Source of the DNA: Actinomycetota bacterium
GTDB lineage: Bacteria > Actinomycetota > Actinomycetes > Actinomycetales > Microbacteriaceae
Direction of reading: 5' to 3'
DNA length: 13,006 nucleotides
Assembly: GCA_009702645.1 (NCBI GenBank)
Contig: WLHO01000010.1
Coordinates: forward strand, 1-13,006
The notes beneath the pieces are model-generated. The model saw only the letters and a program-made list of their open reading frames with translations, was not told the DNA's origin and searched no databases. This document shows, piece after piece, positions 1 through 9,042 of this stretch. Position 1 is the first letter of the stretch. Every line of letters begins with the position of its first letter. The position numbers and the translations under genes were made by a program.

Positions 1-917
1 AGGTCGTCGAAGCCCGCTTTGACTTCCATGGAATTGCTTTCCAAAACTACTGGTAAGACACCGCGCCCCTGCTTACCGGTTGACTCTGCAATCAGCTGCT
101 CAACCCAATCTCCAAATCCGATAATCGAAGTACCAGAGGGCACAAACCCCAGCTTGTCCTTGAAAGCATGGCCGTTTGCTGATCTAGCAATAGCCGCTCC
201 AAGAACTATGCCAGGATTTCCTTCATCGTCACGTGACAAACCTTCGGTTGCAGAAATAGCACTTTTCAAAATTGCCTCTGTGTCGCAACCGGCAAGCATT
301 GTTGGGACAACACCAAACGCCGTAAGGCCTGAGTAGCGACCGCCAACAGTCGGATCTGCAAGGAAAATCCGATACCCATCGGCTTTAGCTTGCTTGTGCA
401 TGGGGGAGTCTGGATCTGTGACTATGAAGATGCGAGAAGTCTTATCGATTCCTGCGGCTTCGAATGCCGCCTCGAAGCTTCGTTTCTGGGAATCTGTTTC
501 AACTGTTGATCCGGACTTGGAGGACACAACTACTACTGTCTTGGCAAGATCTCCAGAGAGCGCAGCTCGAACTTGAGAAGGGTCTGTGGAATCAAGAACT
601 ACTAGATCTAGCCCTGAAGTCTTGGCAATCACCTCAGGGGCAAGTGATGAGCCACCCATTCCGCAGAGCACAATGCGGGTAAGACCTATTGCTGAAAGTT
701 CTGCATACAGAAGCTTTAGCTCTGGAACAAGAGCCAAGCTATTCTTTGCCGCATCTACCCAACCAAGTCGAATCGAGGATTCTGATTCGGCTTCTTTGCC
801 CCAAAGAGTGTGGTCCTTGGAAAAGATGCGTGATGCGATTTTGTCGCTGACTAGTCCAGGTACATATTCAGCCACTGCTTTGGATGCTGAACCAGAGAGT
901 GAAACTTTCAGGGTCAT
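1..917 (-). CDS. pgi: Glucose-6-phosphate isomerase, C-terminus cut off by the window edge
   Basis: Interconverts glucose-6-phosphate and fructose-6-phosphate in the cytoplasm, linking glycolysis to the pentose phosphate branch encoded just upstream. About 305 residues are visible with no stop; the family usually has about 530-560, so the C-terminal half lies outside the window. Visible sugar-phosphate isomerase features are GMGGSS at residues 86-91, SSKSGST at 132-138 (the phosphate-binding serine/threonine loop) and [11 protein letters not shown] at 192-202 (the PGI signature region). The ATG at 917-915 overlaps the TGA of the transaldolase gene as ATGA, which indicates translational coupling and fixes the start. 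It is the third gene of the tkt-tal-pgi operon. In related actinobacteria zwf, opcA and pgl often follow, but that cannot be seen here. The identification is firm. Confidence 0.95.
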   Translation of the reverse strand, partial: MTLKVSLSGSASKAVAEYVPGLVSDKIASRIFSKDHTLWGKEAESESSIRLGWVDAAKNSLALVPELKLLYAELSAIGLTRIVLCGMGGSSLAPEVIAKTSGLDLVVLDSTDPSQVRAALSGDLAKTVVVVSSKSGSTVETDSQKRSFEAAFEAAGIDKTSRIFIVTDPDSPMHKQAKADGYRIFLADPTVGGRYSGLTAFGVVPTMLAGCDTEAILKSAISATEGLSRDDEGNPGIVLGAAIARSANGHAFKDKLGFVPSGTSIIGFGDWVEQLIAESTGKQGRGVLPVVLESNSMEVKAGFDD

Positions 918-2020
918 TTAGAAGAATCCAGGGCATTCGATACAGTTGCAACAAGTTCGCTCCATGACACTACGAATTTGTCGACGCCTTCCTTTTCCAA
1001 TAGACCCACGACCTCTTCATAAGAAATTCCAAGTCCTTCAATGCCCGCAAGTACTTCTCGAGCTTCAGCATATGAACCAGTTATCGTGTCGCCCTTGATA
1101 ACCCCGTGGTCGAAAACAGCTTCCATAGTCTTTTCTGGCATGGTGTTTACAAGCTGAGGGGCAACTAGCTCTGTGACGTAAAGAGTGTCTGGAAGTGCTG
1201 GGTCCTTCACGCCAGTGGATGCCATTAGTGGTCGCTGTCTATTAGCACCAGCCTTTTCTAGTTCTCGCCATGACTCGGTACTAAATCGGGTTTCAAACAC
1301 TTCATAGGCAAGGCGCGCGTTGGCTAATGCAGCCTTTGATTTGAGTGCCATGGCTTGTGGTGAGCCAATTGCATCTAAACGCTTGTCAACTTCTGAATCA
1401 ACACGTGAAACAAAGAATGAAGCCACCGAGTGAATCTTCGATAGGTCATGACCATTTTTCTGAGCCAGAGCAATTCCTGATTGGAATGCCTCGATAACTT
1501 TTGCATAGCGCTCAAGGGAGAAGATCAATGTTACATTTACAGATATCCCGCTACCAATGACCTGAGTTATAGCTGATAACCCTGGAAGGGTTGCAGGAAT
1601 TTTGATCATGACGTTCTCACGTTTAACAGCTTCAAACAATGACTTTGCTTGAATCACTGTCTTTTCGGTGTCCATTGCAAAGCCTGGCTCAACTTCAATT
1701 GAAACTCGACCATCCACTCCACTGGTTGCCTTATAGACATCCGCAAACACATCACAGGCTGCACGTACGTCATCGGTGGTCGCTTCGAAAATAGCCTCAT
1801 CGGCACTTGCACCTCTTGCCGACAGTTCTGCTAGTTGAGCCGCATAAGCAGCTCCCTTTGAAAATGCTCCCGCGAAAATTGTCGGATTAGTCGTGACTCC
1901 AGAAACAGCGCGCGATTCAATCAATGCTTTCAGTGAGCCTGACTCGATTCTTTCGCGTGATAAATCATCAAGCCAGATACTTACTCCAGCTGCTCTTAGC
2001 TCATGAAGCGGCGAACTCAC
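914..2020 (-). CDS. tal: Transaldolase
   Basis: Moves a dihydroxyacetone unit between sugar phosphates (sedoheptulose-7-P + glyceraldehyde-3-P to erythrose-4-P + fructose-6-P) in the non-oxidative pentose phosphate pathway; cytoplasmic. The 368-residue length fits the longer transaldolase subfamily found in actinobacteria. Visible features are WLDDLSR near residue 16 with the catalytic aspartate, GVTTNPTIF at 41-49, and NVMIKIPAT with Lys140 as the expected Schiff-base lysine. The start is GTG at 2020-2018, overlapping the tkt TGA as GTGA, with a strong GAAGGAG ribosome site (2031-2025) inside the end of tkt. The stop overlaps the pgi ATG. No key residue appears to be missing. Confidence 0.96.
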   Translation of the reverse strand: MSSPLHELRAAGVSIWLDDLSRERIESGSLKALIESRAVSGVTTNPTIFAGAFSKGAAYAAQLAELSARGASADEAIFEATTDDVRAACDVFADVYKATSGVDGRVSIEVEPGFAMDTEKTVIQAKSLFEAVKRENVMIKIPATLPGLSAITQVIGSGISVNVTLIFSLERYAKVIEAFQSGIALAQKNGHDLSKIHSVASFFVSRVDSEVDKRLDAIGSPQAMALKSKAALANARLAYEVFETRFSTESWRELEKAGANRQRPLMASTGVKDPALPDTLYVTELVAPQLVNTMPEKTMEAVFDHGVIKGDTITGSYAEAREVLAGIEGLGISYEEVVGLLEKEGVDKFVVSWSELVATVSNALDSSK

Positions 2021-4110
2021 TTTGCTCCTTCGAGAACGTTCTTTGCAGCCTTCACAACTGCTTCTGTGGTCATTCCAAACTTGCTAAAGAGTGTCTTGTA
2101 ATCAGCAGAGGCTCCAAAATGCTCAATTGAAACACTCGCACCAGATCCAACGTACTTTGACCAACCGAGCGCTAGACCCGCCTCTACAGAGACCCTTGCG
2201 GTCACGGAGGTAGGTAGTACTGACTCTTTGTACTGCTTAGACTGCTCCTCAAACCATTCAAGGCAAGGTGCAGAGACAACCCGAGTTGGAATTCCTGCCT
2301 TCTCAAGTTCAAGGCGAGCAGCAATAGCCAACTGAACCTCTGAGCCGGTTGCGATCAGTATCATTTCCGGTGAACCTGAAGAAGCTTCGGCGAGAACGTA
2401 AGCGCCAAACTCTGCATTGCTTGCTGGGGAGTAGGTGACCCCGGTTTCGTCTGCGGTTTCTCGGTTGAATACGGGAATGTTTTGTCTGGTCAGGGCAATT
2501 CCTGCTGGACCTGAACGACGCTCGAGAATCTTCTTCCAGCTGTAGCTAACCTCGTTGGCGTCAGCTGGTCGAACAATGTCAAGACCAGGTATGGCACGAA
2601 GAGTAGCAAGTTGTTCGATCGGTTGATGAGTTGGCCCATCTTCCCCAAGGGCGACCGAATCGTGAGTCCAAACAAAAATCGAAGGCACCTTCATAAGAGC
2701 AGCCAATCTAACAGCTGGCCTCATGTAATCACTGAAGATAAGGAAAGTACCGCCATAGGAGCGGGTTTTTCCATGTAAAGCGATTCCATTCAAAATTGCA
2801 CCCATCGCGTGTTCACGGATTCCAAAGTGAAGAACGCGACCGTATTTATCGCCGGTCCACTCGTGCGTTGAGTGTTCAGAAGGTACGAACGATTTTGCGC
2901 CAGCAATCGTGGTGTTGTTTGATTCAGCTAGATCAGCCGAACCGCCCCAAAGCTCGGGCATGACTGAGGCAATTGCGTTCAGAACTTTTCCAGAGGCTGC
3001 TCTTGTCGACACCTCTGTTCCTGGCTCAAAGTTCGGAAGCGACGCTACGAGGTCTTTAGGGGTTGCTTCTGTCTGCAGTCTGTCAAACAACGCTTTCTGT
3101 GTCGGATTAGCTAAGGCCCACGCTTCGAATTCTGTCTGCCATTTGTCTAAAACAGGCTTAGTACGTTCGGCGAGCGACCGAGTGTATTCGATCACATCGG
3201 CAGCGACTTCAAAGCTTTTAGTCGAGTCAAAGCCTAGGACCTGCTTTAACGCAGCAAGTTCTTCCTTACCCAATGCAGAACCGTGAATCTTGCCGGTGTT
3301 CTGCTTGCCAGGTGATGGCCAACCGATGATTGTTTTGATTGTGATTAGGGAAGGTTTTTTAGTTTCGGCCTTGGCTGCCTGGATTGCGCTAAACAGTTCG
3401 GACACATCTTCGACATAAGCGCCGGTTTTCTTCCAGTCAACTGTTTGGACATGCCATCCATAGGCCCGGTAGCGCTCTTCTAGGTTTTCAGTGAAAGCTA
3501 TGTTGACATCGTCTTCGATGGAGATCTGGTTGGAGTCATAAAGCACAATCAAATTGCCTAGTTGCTGATGGCCGGCCAGAGAAGAAGCCTCGGATGTGAC
3601 GCCTTCTTGCATGTCACCATCGCCTGCGATGCAGTAGATGTGGTGGTCGAAAACGCTAGTTCCTTCAATCGCGTTGGGGTCAAAAAGCCCTCGCTCAAAT
3701 CTTGCTGAATAGGCAAATCCGACAGCCGAGGCTAAACCTTGGCCCAGTGGACCTGTTGTTATCTCAACACCTTTGGTGTGCCCATATTCAGGGTGGCCAG
3801 GGGTAAGGGAGTCCCAAGTGCGAAGTGCCTTGATGTCCTCAAGTTCAAGTCCAAAGCCAGCCATGTATAGCTGGTTGTAGAGAGTCAAGGATGAGTGACC
3901 GACGCTAAGGATGAATCGATCTCTACCGACCCAGTCAGGGTTTTTTGGATCGTGGCGCATTACCTTCTGAAAAAGTAGATGAGCTACCGGCGCAAGACTG
4001 ATTGCAGTTCCAGGGTGGCCGTTGCCAACATTCTCAACTGCATCAGCAGCCAGTATTCGGGCTGTGTCGACAGCTTTTTTGTCCAGTTCGGTCCAACTAA
4101 ATTCGCTCAC
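2017..4110 (-). CDS. tkt: Transketolase
   Basis: Thiamine-diphosphate enzyme that transfers two-carbon ketol units between sugar phosphates in the pentose phosphate pathway; cytoplasmic, normally a homodimer. At 697 residues it is the usual full length. Domains in order: N-terminal ThDP-binding domain with [11 protein letters not shown] (31-41), the [12 protein letters not shown] stretch (63-74) and the ThDP/Mg motif GDGDMQEG (163-170, continuing to the LYDSNQIS stretch); a pyrimidine-binding domain with [12 protein letters not shown] (389-400), REHAM (432-436, Glu433 the likely catalytic glutamate) and [12 protein letters not shown] (490-501); then a C-terminal domain. The start is GTG at 4110-4108, preceded by an AAGGAAG ribosome site. 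First gene of the tkt-tal-pgi operon, divergent from ctaB, an arrangement common in actinobacteria. Confidence 0.97.
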   Translation of the reverse strand: MSEFSWTELDKKAVDTARILAADAVENVGNGHPGTAISLAPVAHLLFQKVMRHDPKNPDWVGRDRFILSVGHSSLTLYNQLYMAGFGLELEDIKALRTWDSLTPGHPEYGHTKGVEITTGPLGQGLASAVGFAYSARFERGLFDPNAIEGTSVFDHHIYCIAGDGDMQEGVTSEASSLAGHQQLGNLIVLYDSNQISIEDDVNIAFTENLEERYRAYGWHVQTVDWKKTGAYVEDVSELFSAIQAAKAETKKPSLITIKTIIGWPSPGKQNTGKIHGSALGKEELAALKQVLGFDSTKSFEVAADVIEYTRSLAERTKPVLDKWQTEFEAWALANPTQKALFDRLQTEATPKDLVASLPNFEPGTEVSTRAASGKVLNAIASVMPELWGGSADLAESNNTTIAGAKSFVPSEHSTHEWTGDKYGRVLHFGIREHAMGAILNGIALHGKTRSYGGTFLIFSDYMRPAVRLAALMKVPSIFVWTHDSVALGEDGPTHQPIEQLATLRAIPGLDIVRPADANEVSYSWKKILERRSGPAGIALTRQNIPVFNRETADETGVTYSPASNAEFGAYVLAEASSGSPEMILIATGSEVQLAIAARLELEKAGIPTRVVSAPCLEWFEEQSKQYKESVLPTSVTARVSVEAGLALGWSKYVGSGASVSIEHFGASADYKTLFSKFGMTTEAVVKAAKNVLEGAK

Positions 4111-4293
4111 TGGCTCTGACTTCCTTTTTCTAGTTCGAAAGATTGAAACTGGCGACGTTGCTCAGTTGGCTTGAATGCGCCGGGACCGTCAAAAACTGCT
4201 CAACTTACAACGCTTTGTACCACTTTACACTCAATGAACAAGGCTTCTTGGGCTCTGAATCGCTGGGAAATCAGCTTAGACTTGGAGTAAATC
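4111..4293. promoter_or_regulatory. Divergent tkt / ctaB control region
   Basis: This 183-bp non-coding gap lies between the divergent tkt and ctaB starts and must hold promoters for both. The ribosome site for ctaB is GGAG at 4284-4287, six bases before its ATG. That for tkt is AAGGAAG, read on the minus strand a few bases upstream of GTG 4110. A candidate minus-strand promoter is listed separately. I found no convincing plus-strand -35/-10 pair for ctaB. A weak inverted repeat (AACTG at 4147-4151, CAGTT at 4163-4167) would fall in the tkt leader, but at 5 bp it may be chance. Confidence 0.6.
4214..4241 (-). promoter_or_regulatory. Possible tkt promoter (extended -10)
   Basis: On the minus strand a TTGTTC hexamer (4241-4236) lies 16 bases before TACAAA (4219-4214). 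The latter is preceded by TGG, giving an extended -10 of the TGn form. Transcription would begin near 4207, leaving a leader of roughly 95 nt before the tkt GTG. The -10 matches the consensus at four of six positions and the -35 at only three, so this is a suggestion. Confidence 0.3.
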
Positions 4294-5220
4294 ATGACTA
4301 CCAAGACTGCCGAATTCACTGCGCAACGCCCAAATTTCTGGCGTAAGGCAAGGGCTTACTTTGAGCTGACTAAGCCGCGGGTCATTGAATTACTGCTTGT
4401 TTCTACTGTTCCGACGATGATTCTTGCCCAGAGAGGCATACCTGACATCTGGCTGATGATCGCAACAGTTGTTGGAGGAGCCCTCAGCGCCGGAAGCGCA
4501 AACTCATTCAACTGCTTTATTGATGCCGACATCGACAAGATAATGGGGAGAACTAAGGGCAGGCCTTTAGTCACGGGTGAGCTAACAAAAAGAGAAGCTT
4601 TTGTCTTCGCCTGGATCTTGGGTGTGCTCTCCGTGGTTTGGCTAGCTGTTTTTGTGAACGTGCTGGCAGCAATGCTTTCACTAGCTGCCATCCTGTTCTA
4701 CGTCTTTATCTACACTCTTTTGCTAAAGCGACGCACCCCACAAAACATCGTCTGGGGAGGAGCGGCTGGATCGATGCCGGTCCTAATTGGTTGGGCTGCA
4801 GTCACCAATGAGCTTGCTCCTGCAGCATGGGTGCTGTTTCTCATCATCTTTTTGTGGACTCCACCACACTATTGGCCTCTTTCACTTCGATACAAACAGG
4901 ACTACACGGATGCCGGCGTGCCAATGCTTCCAGTGGTTCGCAACAACAAGACGGTCGGAGTTCAGATCATCCTCTACGCCTGGGCGTTGGTAGCTTCAAC
5001 GCTTCTACTGATTCCTGTCGCTTCAATGGGTCTCATTTATACGCTCACCGCGTTAACAACTGGGGCTTGGTTTATCCTCGAGTCATACAGACTTTATAGG
5101 CAGGCAATTGTTGGGGAGATCACAAACCCAATGCGCCTATTTCACGGTTCGATTAGCTATCTAACTCTTTTGTTTGTAGCAATCGCGATCGACCCGCTAC
5201 TTTATTTTGATTTCCTCTAA
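4294..5220 (+). CDS. ctaB: Protoheme IX farnesyltransferase (heme O synthase)
   Basis: UbiA-type polyprenyltransferase that adds a farnesyl group to heme b to make heme O, the precursor of heme A for aa3-type cytochrome oxidase. It is an integral membrane protein of 308 residues, normal for the family, with eight or nine hydrophobic segments. Diagnostic motifs are [12 protein letters not shown] (24-35), the prenyl-diphosphate/Mg motif N73-x3-D77-x3-D81 followed by [20 protein letters not shown] (188-198) and [16 protein letters not shown] (200-215). The ATG at 4294 has GGAG six bases upstream. It works immediately before CtaA, encoded 1.3 kb away on the other strand. Its last 24 nt overlap the 3' end of the convergent photolyase gene. 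Confidence 0.96.
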   Translation: MTTKTAEFTAQRPNFWRKARAYFELTKPRVIELLLVSTVPTMILAQRGIPDIWLMIATVVGGALSAGSANSFNCFIDADIDKIMGRTKGRPLVTGELTKREAFVFAWILGVLSVVWLAVFVNVLAAMLSLAAILFYVFIYTLLLKRRTPQNIVWGGAAGSMPVLIGWAAVTNELAPAAWVLFLIIFLWTPPHYWPLSLRYKQDYTDAGVPMLPVVRNNKTVGVQIILYAWALVASTLLLIPVASMGLIYTLTALTTGAWFILESYRLYRQAIVGEITNPMRLFHGSISYLTLLFVAIAIDPLLYFDFL

Positions 5221-6564
5221 ACGAGCTAGCGACTCATCTCTTTCGGTGCTGTGATCCAGCATTGGCTCTGGATAGCCAGCTTGCAAGCCGTCAACAAGTA
5301 ACCAAGGTTCGTGAACTTCAGGACCTGGAATGTGAGTAAGTTCAGGAATAAATTTTCGGACGTAGCTTCCTTCAGGATCGAACTTGTATCCCTGCAGAAT
5401 CGGATTGAAAACTCGATAATAGGGGGAAGCATCTGTTCCACAGCCTGCGGTCCATTGCCAACCATGCGAGTTCGAAGCAGGATCGAAATCTGTAAGGTTC
5501 TGCTCAAACCATTTTGCTCCTAGCTGCCATTCAAGATGCAGATCCTTCACAAGAAACGAAGCAACTATCATCCGAACTCGGTTATGCATCCACCCGGTGG
5601 CAAGAAGTTGTCGCATTCCTGCATCCACCATCGGAAATCCAGTTGTACCTGTTTGCCACCGTTCAAGCTTGGCTTTAGCTTTAGCACCCGTGTCATACCT
5701 CATAGCTTTGAATCTTGGCTCGTAGTAGTCATCGAGAGTATGAGGGTTTCGATAGAGCACGTCAGCGTAGAACTCTCTCCAGGCTATTTCTTTTCTGAAT
5801 ACGGTATGTCCGTCAAGATCTGACAGCGGTGCAAGTAGTGTCCGCGGATGAATTTCGCCATGGGCCAAGGCATGGGATAGATGAGAGGTACCTGAAAGAT
5901 CAGGCCGATTACGGTTTTCTGAATAATCAACAATTGCGCGCGATTGAAATTTTCGGAAAGTCTCTAGGGCGAATGCCTCGCCGGCTTTGACCTTGAAGGA
6001 AGCTTGCTTTGTTGGCTTGGGGATCTTTGATTTCCCGGATCTTGCTTTGAACATAAAACCCTTGGAAAGTTTTGCAGGAGCTTGCCAACCGATTTGAAAC
6101 CAGGCTTTATAGAACGGCGTGTAGACGCGATACGCACTTCCGTCAGTGGGCTTTGCTACTGTTCCAGGCTTTACTGCGTAGTAGGAGTCCTCTAGAACTA
6201 ATTCGATTCCTGATCCTTTGAGTTTTGAAACTAGAGCACGCTGCTCTGCAATTCCTTCTGGATCAAAACTCTCGGTTGCATGAATGAAATCAACTTTTGC
6301 AGACTTTGCAAATTCGGCTAGCCCGCTCATGTCCGGGCTGTCCACGATTTCTAGGCAAGATTCCATCGACTCGTCGAGGGCTTTAAGTGATTCAGTGAGG
6401 GAGTGCTGCCGAAGGCCACTCAAGCTTTCGAACTCGGCACCGTTGAGCCAGAAAACAGGGATTACAGTTTTGTCCCCATCGGCAATCGCAGCTTCAGCGC
6501 AAGAATTTAGCGCAAGGTTATCCTGCAGTCTTCGGTCACGTCGGAACCAGAAGATCCTTGCCAC
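5197..6564 (-). CDS. phr: Deoxyribodipyrimidine photolyase (class I CPD type)
   Basis: Light-driven FAD enzyme that splits UV-induced pyrimidine dimers in DNA. The 455 residues are full length: N-terminal antenna-type alpha/beta domain opening with [13 protein letters not shown] (4-16), then the FAD-binding helical domain. By my alignment from memory with E. coli PhrB, the electron-transfer tryptophans are all present (Trp303, Trp346 and Trp369 for W306, W359 and W382). So are Asn365 for the FAD-contacting N378, Glu264 in WREFY for E274, and Asn328/Met332 in GWMHNRVRM for N341/M345. This points to an active CPD photolyase rather than a signalling cryptochrome. The GTG start follows the ctaA TAA with no gap and only a weak upstream GAGAG, suggesting translational coupling to ctaA. 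The antenna cofactor cannot be told from the sequence. Confidence 0.94.
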   Translation of the reverse strand: MARIFWFRRDRRLQDNLALNSCAEAAIADGDKTVIPVFWLNGAEFESLSGLRQHSLTESLKALDESMESCLEIVDSPDMSGLAEFAKSAKVDFIHATESFDPEGIAEQRALVSKLKGSGIELVLEDSYYAVKPGTVAKPTDGSAYRVYTPFYKAWFQIGWQAPAKLSKGFMFKARSGKSKIPKPTKQASFKVKAGEAFALETFRKFQSRAIVDYSENRNRPDLSGTSHLSHALAHGEIHPRTLLAPLSDLDGHTVFRKEIAWREFYADVLYRNPHTLDDYYEPRFKAMRYDTGAKAKAKLERWQTGTTGFPMVDAGMRQLLATGWMHNRVRMIVASFLVKDLHLEWQLGAKWFEQNLTDFDPASNSHGWQWTAGCGTDASPYYRVFNPILQGYKFDPEGSYVRKFIPELTHIPGPEVHEPWLLVDGLQAGYPEPMLDHSTERDESLARLEEIKIK

Positions 6565-7476
6565 TTAGCGAGCACCAACTCTCTGATACTTCGATCGAAG
6601 GGCAAGCAACTGGAAAGTAAGTAGCGAGATGATTACAGCAGCACCGAGCATGTGCGCTCCAGCCATCAGTGCCGGTACCCCCAAATTCGACTGAACTACA
6701 CCCAAGATTGCCTGAAGAATTGAATTGATTAGCAGAATGCCTAGCGCCCTAACAGCAGGGTTCTTGAAACGGTTTGAACTCAGGCTTAGCCATACCAAGG
6801 CTAGTCCAAGTGCTACTAATCCTGTCATGATGTAGGCAGGCCATGAGTGGTAATGCTGCCAAACTTCTAAGTCGAATCCATTTCGAGGAGTTGTAGCATC
6901 CCCAGCATGTGGCCCTGCACCTGTGACAATGACACCGATTACCACCGTCACCCATCCGACGATGAAGATTGGCCAAGCTAGTAAAACAGCGGCATAACTA
7001 ATTGGTTCGTGAACGGGGGAGTAAACGCGCCAAACCAGAACGGCTGCAATGGAGATTAGAACTCCAGATAACAGGAAGTGTGCTCCAACCACCCAGGAGT
7101 TCAATCCGGTAAGTACTGTTAGACCACCAAGTAGTGCTTGAGCAATAATTCCAAGCCCTAGCAAAAGCGATGGCCAAGTTAGACCCTTGCGCTCAGACTT
7201 CAATGTTCTTCTTACAACAATGAAGGTGAACAAAGCGATGATGATCAGGACAAAAGTAAGCAGCCTGTTGCCGAATTCAATTACCCCGTGCCAGCCCATT
7301 TCAGGAACTGTGACAAATGAGTCCTCAGTACATCGTGGCCAAGTAGGACAGCCGAGCCCGGAACCTGTTAGTCGAACTAGGCCCCCTGTGACGACGATAA
7401 GAATCTGACTCACCAAAGAAGCCCAGGCATACACCTTCAGGCGCTTGGGGGAGAAAATAGCCCTAATCAGCTTCAT
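6565..7476 (-). CDS. ctaA: Heme A synthase, COX15/CtaA family
   Basis: Oxidises the heme O methyl group to a formyl group, making heme A for cytochrome c oxidase; integral membrane protein. From the chosen ATG (7476-7474) it has 303 residues and about eight membrane segments in two four-helix halves. Visible features are VVTGGLVRLTGSGLGCPTWP with the extracytoplasmic cysteine pair Cys43/Cys49, GWHGVIEFGNR with His63 and the conserved Glu67, GAHFLLSG with His133, and in the second half WQHYHSW and AGAHMLGA, which supply the other heme-ligand histidines. The frame is open upstream to another ATG at 7608, but the extra 44 residues are arginine- and proline-rich, unlike the family, and would cover the suf control region, so the internal ATG is preferred. 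The ribosome site is weak (GAAAGG at 13 nt, or GAAAG closer). First gene of the ctaA-phr unit. Confidence 0.92.
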   Translation of the reverse strand: MKLIRAIFSPKRLKVYAWASLVSQILIVVTGGLVRLTGSGLGCPTWPRCTEDSFVTVPEMGWHGVIEFGNRLLTFVLIIIALFTFIVVRRTLKSERKGLTWPSLLLGLGIIAQALLGGLTVLTGLNSWVVGAHFLLSGVLISIAAVLVWRVYSPVHEPISYAAVLLAWPIFIVGWVTVVIGVIVTGAGPHAGDATTPRNGFDLEVWQHYHSWPAYIMTGLVALGLALVWLSLSSNRFKNPAVRALGILLINSILQAILGVVQSNLGVPALMAGAHMLGAAVIISLLTFQLLALRSKYQRVGAR

Positions 7477-7544
7477 GGGGGCTTTCAGACCTTTCGTGGG
7501 GCGAGAATCAGCAATCTTGGTAAAGTTATCTACAAGACAAGTTT

Positions 7545-7593
7545 CGCACGGTTTTCGTGCGGGAATTCCTCGAAGCCGAGGCGGGTTGTACCC
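7545..7593. repeat. Three adjacent inverted repeats upstream of sufB
   Basis: Three perfect short inverted repeats lie end to end: CGCACG/CGTGCG around a 5-nt loop (7545-7561), CCTCG/CGAGG around AAGC (7568-7581), and GGGT/ACCC around TGT (7583-7593). The first can extend by wobble pairs in RNA. They end 18 nt before the sufB ribosome site AAGGGG. They could be an operator, or a folded 5' leader if transcription starts upstream of 7545; the sequence does not decide. None is followed by a T-run, so ordinary terminators are unlikely. Confidence 0.5.
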
Positions 7594-7611
7594 AAGTATC
7601 CACATCAATCT

Positions 7612-7617
7612 AAGGGG
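7612..7617 (+). promoter_or_regulatory. Ribosome binding site supporting the sufB TTG start
   Basis: AAGGGG lies six bases before TTG 7624, good spacing for a Shine-Dalgarno element. No in-frame ATG near the expected N-terminus offers an alternative, so this site decides the start. Confidence 0.75.
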
Positions 7618-7623
7618 TTCTAA

Positions 7624-9042
7624 TTGACTGAGAACATTATCGAACGTCCCGAACTAGACAGCCTCGGCACATACGAGTACGGCTGGTCTGATGGCAACGA
7701 TGCTGGAGCGACCGCAAAACGTGGAATCAGCGAAGAAGTAGTTCGCGACATTTCGAATCTGAAATCAGAGCCACAGTGGATGCTTGATCGCAGACTCAAA
7801 GGCTATGAATACTTCTTGAAGAAGCCAATGCCGGCTTGGGGCTCAGACCTTTCTGGAATCGATTTTGACAACATCAAGTACTTCGTTCGTTCAACCGAGC
7901 GTCAGGCTCAGACCTGGGAAGACCTTCCTGAGGAAATCAAGAACACTTACGAAAAGCTCGGTATTCCCGAGGCAGAGCGTCAGCGCCTAGTTGCTGGAGT
8001 AGCTGCGCAGTATGAGTCTGAAGTGGTTTACCACCAGATCAACGAAGAACTTGAGAAAAAGGGCGTGCTCTTCCTTGACACCGATACGGCTTTGAAAGAG
8101 CACCCAGAAATTTTCAAGGAGTACTTCGGGACAGTCATCCCTGCCGGAGATAACAAGTTTGCTGCACTCAACACTTCGGTTTGGTCGGGTGGCTCGTTTG
8201 TCTACGTACCAAAGGGAGTCCAGGTCGAGATTCCTCTTCAGGCATATTTCCGAATCAACACCGAGAACATGGGTCAGTTCGAACGCACATTGATCATCGC
8301 CGATGAAGACTCCTACGTGCATTACATCGAAGGTTGCACCGCTCCGGTTTACAAGTCGGACTCTCTACACAGTGCGGTTGTTGAAATCATCGTTAAAAAA
8401 GGTGCCCGCGTTCGATACACAACAATTCAGAACTGGTCAAACAACGTTTACAACCTCGTCACCAAGAGGGCAATCGCGCATGAGGGCGCAACTATGGAGT
8501 GGATCGATGGAAACATCGGATCCAAGGTCACGATGAAGTATCCATCAGTGATCCTTGCTGGTGAACACGCCAGAGGAGAAACCCTCTCGGTAGCGTTCGC
8601 AGGGGAAGGACAGCATCAAGACGCTGGAGCCAAGATGATTCACCTTGCTCCTTACACATCTTCTTCCATTGTTTCCAAGTCAATTGCTCGCGGCGGCGGA
8701 AGAACTTCTTACCGTGGTGAAATCCGAGTAAATCCAGGGGCGCATCACAGCGCAAACACGGTTCGCTGCGACGCACTGCTGGTTGACACAATCTCTAGAT
8801 CCGACACATACCCGACGGTTGACGTTAGAGAAGATGATGTATCGATGGGCCACGAGGCTACCGTTTCTCGCGTTAGCGAAGAACAGCTGTTTTATTTACA
8901 GTCTCGCGGAATGCCAGAAGATGAAGCGATGGCGATGATTGTTCGAGGTTTCATTGAGCCGATTGCCAAGGAACTGCCGATGGAATATGCACTCGAGCTA
9001 AACAAGCTCATCGAGATGCAGATGGAAGGGGCCGTCGGCTAG
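7624..9042 (+). CDS. sufB: Fe-S cluster assembly scaffold protein SufB
   Basis: Core scaffold of the SufBCD complex, on which sulfur and iron are assembled into Fe-S clusters before transfer to target proteins; cytoplasmic. Its 472 residues are the usual length. The N-terminus ([16 protein letters not shown]) is typical of the family. The C-terminal beta-helix core includes EGCTAP with Cys238 and RCDALLVD with Cys382, which by position correspond to the E. coli SufB sulfur-path cysteines C254 and C405. [23 protein letters not shown] (from 407) is the characteristic SufB/SufD closing motif. The start is a rare TTG with a good ribosome site. First gene of sufB-sufD-ferredoxin-sufC-sufT; its TAG overlaps the sufD GTG by one base. 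No repressor gene precedes it. Confidence 0.97.
   Translation: MTENIIERPELDSLGTYEYGWSDGNDAGATAKRGISEEVVRDISNLKSEPQWMLDRRLKGYEYFLKKPMPAWGSDLSGIDFDNIKYFVRSTERQAQTWEDLPEEIKNTYEKLGIPEAERQRLVAGVAAQYESEVVYHQINEELEKKGVLFLDTDTALKEHPEIFKEYFGTVIPAGDNKFAALNTSVWSGGSFVYVPKGVQVEIPLQAYFRINTENMGQFERTLIIADEDSYVHYIEGCTAPVYKSDSLHSAVVEIIVKKGARVRYTTIQNWSNNVYNLVTKRAIAHEGATMEWIDGNIGSKVTMKYPSVILAGEHARGETLSVAFAGEGQHQDAGAKMIHLAPYTSSSIVSKSIARGGGRTSYRGEIRVNPGAHHSANTVRCDALLVDTISRSDTYPTVDVREDDVSMGHEATVSRVSEEQLFYLQSRGMPEDEAMAMIVRGFIEPIAKELPMEYALELNKLIEMQMEGAVG

Larger units (their letters stand above)
7477..7623. promoter_or_regulatory. Divergent ctaA / sufB control region
   Basis: This 147-bp gap lies between two divergent iron-cofactor units and should carry both promoters. 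In many actinobacteria the suf repressor gene sufR sits here; no such gene is present. I see no clear sigma-70 hexamer pair on either strand and no match to published SufR sites that I can recall (ACACT-N5-TGTGA type). What stands out is the run of three small inverted repeats at 7545-7593, listed separately. A 50-codon ATG frame (7475-7627, plus) crosses the region and ends in a TGA overlapping the sufB TTG, but it lacks a ribosome site. Confidence 0.6.

Noticed and set aside
914..917. tal/pgi as a single fused gene broken by a frameshift
   Set aside because: Each gene has a proper start and stop, and the same 4-nt overlap style joins tkt and tal, so this is ordinary coupling.
19..921. Plus-strand frames of 60-111 codons in the first 920 bases
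   Set aside because: They lie antisense to pgi, whose minus-strand product has intact isomerase motifs throughout.
2909..3286. 125-codon plus-strand frame within tkt
   Set aside because: Antisense to a full-length transketolase, with no ribosome site or recognisable product.
5197..6564. Photolyase gene as a signalling cryptochrome
   Set aside because: The residues tied to dimer repair (Glu264, Asn328, Met332, Asn365) and the tryptophan triad are all present and there is no C-terminal extension.
7474..7608. ATG at 7608 as the ctaA start, giving a 44-residue N-terminal extension with a CETC motif
   Set aside because: The extension is not like the family, has no good ribosome site and would cover the whole ctaA/suf control region; the internal ATG gives a normal CtaA N-terminus.
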